Shown: positions 29,727 through 30,922 of the stretch, in pieces
Layout: each line of letters starts with the position of its first letter
Numbering within the stretch: the stretch's first letter is position 1
Assembly (NCBI GenBank): GCA_036277635.1
Contig: DASUMP010000068.1
Span: forward strand, 1-30,922
Origin: DASUMP01 sp036277635
Lineage (GTDB): Bacteria > Actinomycetota > Acidimicrobiia > IMCC26256 > PALSA-610
Length of the DNA stretch: 30,922 nucleotides
Direction: 5' to 3'
The notes under the pieces: generated by a model
What the model saw: the letters and a program-made list of their open reading frames with translations, nothing else
The model's database searches: none
What the model was told of the DNA's origin: nothing
Translations under genes and position numbers: made by a program

Positions 29727-30676
29727 CAGTAGGGGTCCGCCCCCGTCGCTGCCGTGGTGGCGGTGACGATCTGCTCGAGGAGATCGACCACACGCGGACC
29801 CCAGCGCGACGCGATGTCGTCGTCGAGCTCGACGATGCGCCCGGCGCGCACGGCGGTCATCGTCGACCACCCGGCGCGATCGGCCACGGTCTCGGCGGTC
29901 TGGTTGCAGCACTTCGTGTCGGCGAGGAAGATCACGTCGGGGTCGGCGTCGACGATGTACTCGACCGAGAGCTGCGGGTACCCGCCCGACGTGCCGTCGT
30001 CGGCCGCGTCGGCGATGTTCTCGAACCCGGCCATCGAGAACAGCGCGCCGATGAACGTCGACGACGTCACCGAGAAGTACTCGGTGTCGAGCTCGTAGTA
30101 GTAGGTGAGCGGTTCGTCGGTGTCGGGCACCGACGCGACCAGCTCGTCGATCTCGGCGCGCATGTCGTCGGCCACCGCGCGGGCCGCGTCGACGTGACCG
30201 GTCACGAGCCCGAGCAGCTCGAGCTGCTCGTAGCTGTCGTCGAGGACGGCGGCGGCCGGCGCGACGACGAGGGGGACGTCGATCGCGGCGAGCTCGTCGC
30301 CGATGTCGTCGCTCTGCATCACGACGAGATCGGGGTCGTACCCCGCGATGGCCTCGACGTTCGCCTGGTACCCCGACAGGTCGGTGATCGGAGCCTCGGG
30401 TGGGAAGGTCGAGAACTCGTCGACGGCGACCACCTGGTCGCCCGCGCCGATCGCGAACAGCATCTCGGTCGCGGTGGGCGAGAGCGAGACGATGCGACTC
30501 GGTTGCTCGTCGATCGTGATCTCGCCGTTCGCAGCGGTCACGGTCACCGGGAACGCGGTGGGTGCACTCGACGTGGTGCTCGCGTCGGCGCCGACGTCGG
30601 TGGTGTCGTCGTCGCCGCACGCGGTGAGCGCGAGGGCGGCGACGACGAGCAGCGGAACGATGGCACGGCGTCTCAC
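29726..30676 (-). CDS. btuF: Corrinoid-binding lipoprotein (BtuF-like)
   Basis: A 316-residue substrate-binding lipoprotein. The signal peptide VRRRAIVPLLVVAALALTAC ends in lipobox LTAC, with the lipidated cysteine at C20, so it is anchored on the outer face of the membrane. A Ser/Thr/Asp-rich linker follows, then the two-lobed FepB/BtuF fold: RIVSLSPTATEMLFAIGAGDQVVAV (core SLSPTATEML), SGYQANVEAIAGYDPDLVV and DADPDVIFLAD. The GTG at 30676 is fixed by the ribosome-binding site ACAGGAGGT 4 nt upstream. It is the first gene after the cobalamin riboswitch and its Shine-Dalgarno is the likely control point. Confidence 0.93.
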   Translation of the reverse strand: MRRRAIVPLLVVAALALTACGDDDTTDVGADASTTSSAPTAFPVTVTAANGEITIDEQPSRIVSLSPTATEMLFAIGAGDQVVAVDEFSTFPPEAPITDLSGYQANVEAIAGYDPDLVVMQSDDIGDELAAIDVPLVVAPAAAVLDDSYEQLELLGLVTGHVDAARAVADDMRAEIDELVASVPDTDEPLTYYYELDTEYFSVTSSTFIGALFSMAGFENIADAADDGTSGGYPQLSVEYIVDADPDVIFLADTKCCNQTAETVADRAGWSTMTAVRAGRIVELDDDIASRWGPRVVDLLEQIVTATTAATGADPY

Positions 30677-30681
30677 GGCTA

Positions 30682-30764
30682 CCTCCTGTGGGTCGAGGAA
30701 GCTCGATCCGCCGACAGGAGGCCTGCCGGACGAACTTGCTCTGTCCTCGAGAGCTGGGTTCGTC
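30682..30764 (-). promoter_or_regulatory. Riboswitch expression platform controlling the btuF ribosome-binding site
   Basis: Transcribed 3' of the aptamer are, in order: a hairpin GACGAAC/GTTCGTC enclosing GCTCT/AGAGC; a hairpin CCGGCAGG/CCTGTCGG with a CCT loop; a small TCGAG/CTCGA hairpin; and the Shine-Dalgarno. CCTCCTGT (30721-30714), in the loop and 3' arm of the second hairpin, is an exact complement of the Shine-Dalgarno ACAGGAGG (30689-30682). Pairing inside the second hairpin and pairing with the Shine-Dalgarno exclude each other, which suggests translational control. Confidence 0.65.
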
Positions 30765-30862
30765 ACCGACTGGCCAGGCGGCCTGGCTGACCTCCCACGG
30801 TGGGAGGGTTCACAGTTGCGGGACAGCGCCGGGATCGCACCGGACTTCGCTGACCAGTCGGT
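30765..30862 (-). ncRNA. Cobalamin (B12) riboswitch aptamer
   Basis: The minus strand begins and ends with ACCGACTGG and CCAGTCGGT, a perfect 9-bp P1 helix. Between them are GTCCGGTGCGATCCC, the GCTGTCCCGCAACTGTGA segment that matches the conserved cobalamin core, and the B12 box GTCAGCCAGGCGGCCTGGCC near the 3' end. A CCTCCCA/TGGGAGG hairpin lies between core and B12 box. It precedes a ten-gene B12 uptake and assembly operon, as expected. Confidence 0.93.
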
Positions 30863-30872
30863 ATCGCCGGCG

Positions 30873-30878
30873 AGCATA
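30873..30878 (-). promoter_or_regulatory. Candidate -10 of the cobalamin operon
   Basis: TATGCT on the minus strand lies 10 nt before the P1 helix of the riboswitch. The upstream 40 nt to the window edge are GC-rich and show no clear -35. Confidence 0.45.
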
Positions 30879-30922
30879 CGCCCGCGGCGTGCGGCGCGCT
30901 CGGGGTGCTTGGCAACGACGGC

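Overview
The window is about 70% GC, uses GTG starts heavily and packs genes tightly, with short overlaps at many junctions. An actinobacterium is the best fit, and Acidimicrobiia or a relative is my guess rather than a demonstrated placement. Supporting this are actinobacterial-style P450, ArsC and fused ABC exporter sequences, and many starts with a TANNNT box 6-8 nt upstream and no Shine-Dalgarno (leaderless style). I see no insertion sequence, prophage, CRISPR array or rRNA. It reads as ordinary chromosome carrying accessory operons.

Layout. 1-780: the 3' part of serS with a tRNA-Ser(UGA) directly behind it. 782-1999 (-): a cytochrome P450 of sterol/lipid type. 2059-5597 (+): a four-gene cassette of BNR beta-propeller, luciferase-like monooxygenase, Gfo/Idh/MocA dehydrogenase and a MoaD/ThiS-like protein ending in Gly-Gly. 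5640-9700 (+): a solitary Phd-like antitoxin coupled to a giant fused ABC exporter. 9751-11737 (-): an arsenic operon (arsI, aquaporin-type channel, arsC, arsR) with two tandem operator-like palindromes on its promoter. 11872-13488 (+): a GH13 alpha-glucosidase. 13485-14504 (-): a PHP protein resembling PolX without its polymerase core, facing an SRPBCC gene (+) across overlapping -10 elements. 15003-15095: tRNA-Ser(GCU). 15139-17355 (+): an MBL hydrolase, DNA-3-methyladenine glycosylase I and an RraA-like protein. 17342-19264: a glyoxylate-reductase-like dehydrogenase and a cupin (-), divergent from an AllA-type ureidoglycolate lyase (+) across a perfect 16-bp palindrome. 19362-21086 (+): a GAF membrane protein and an SDR, closed by a strong hairpin. 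21172-22122 (-): an RpoD-type sigma factor.

22345-30862 (-): one long cobalamin operon led by a cobalamin riboswitch. Its order is btuF-btuC-btuD-cobO-cbiZ-cobU-cobS-cbiB-cobD-cobT. It covers corrinoid import, adenosylation, removal of an unwanted lower ligand loop (CbiZ), aminopropanol synthesis and attachment, nucleotide-loop activation and final assembly. No corrin-ring synthesis gene lies in the window, so salvage and remodelling of imported corrinoids is the simplest reading.

The strongest second-look items are the riboswitch expression platform, where an 8-nt anti-Shine-Dalgarno can be held in a competing hairpin; the MoaD/BNR/monooxygenase cassette; the pump-less arsenic operon with its tandem operators; and the back-to-back leaderless promoters at 14512-14521.
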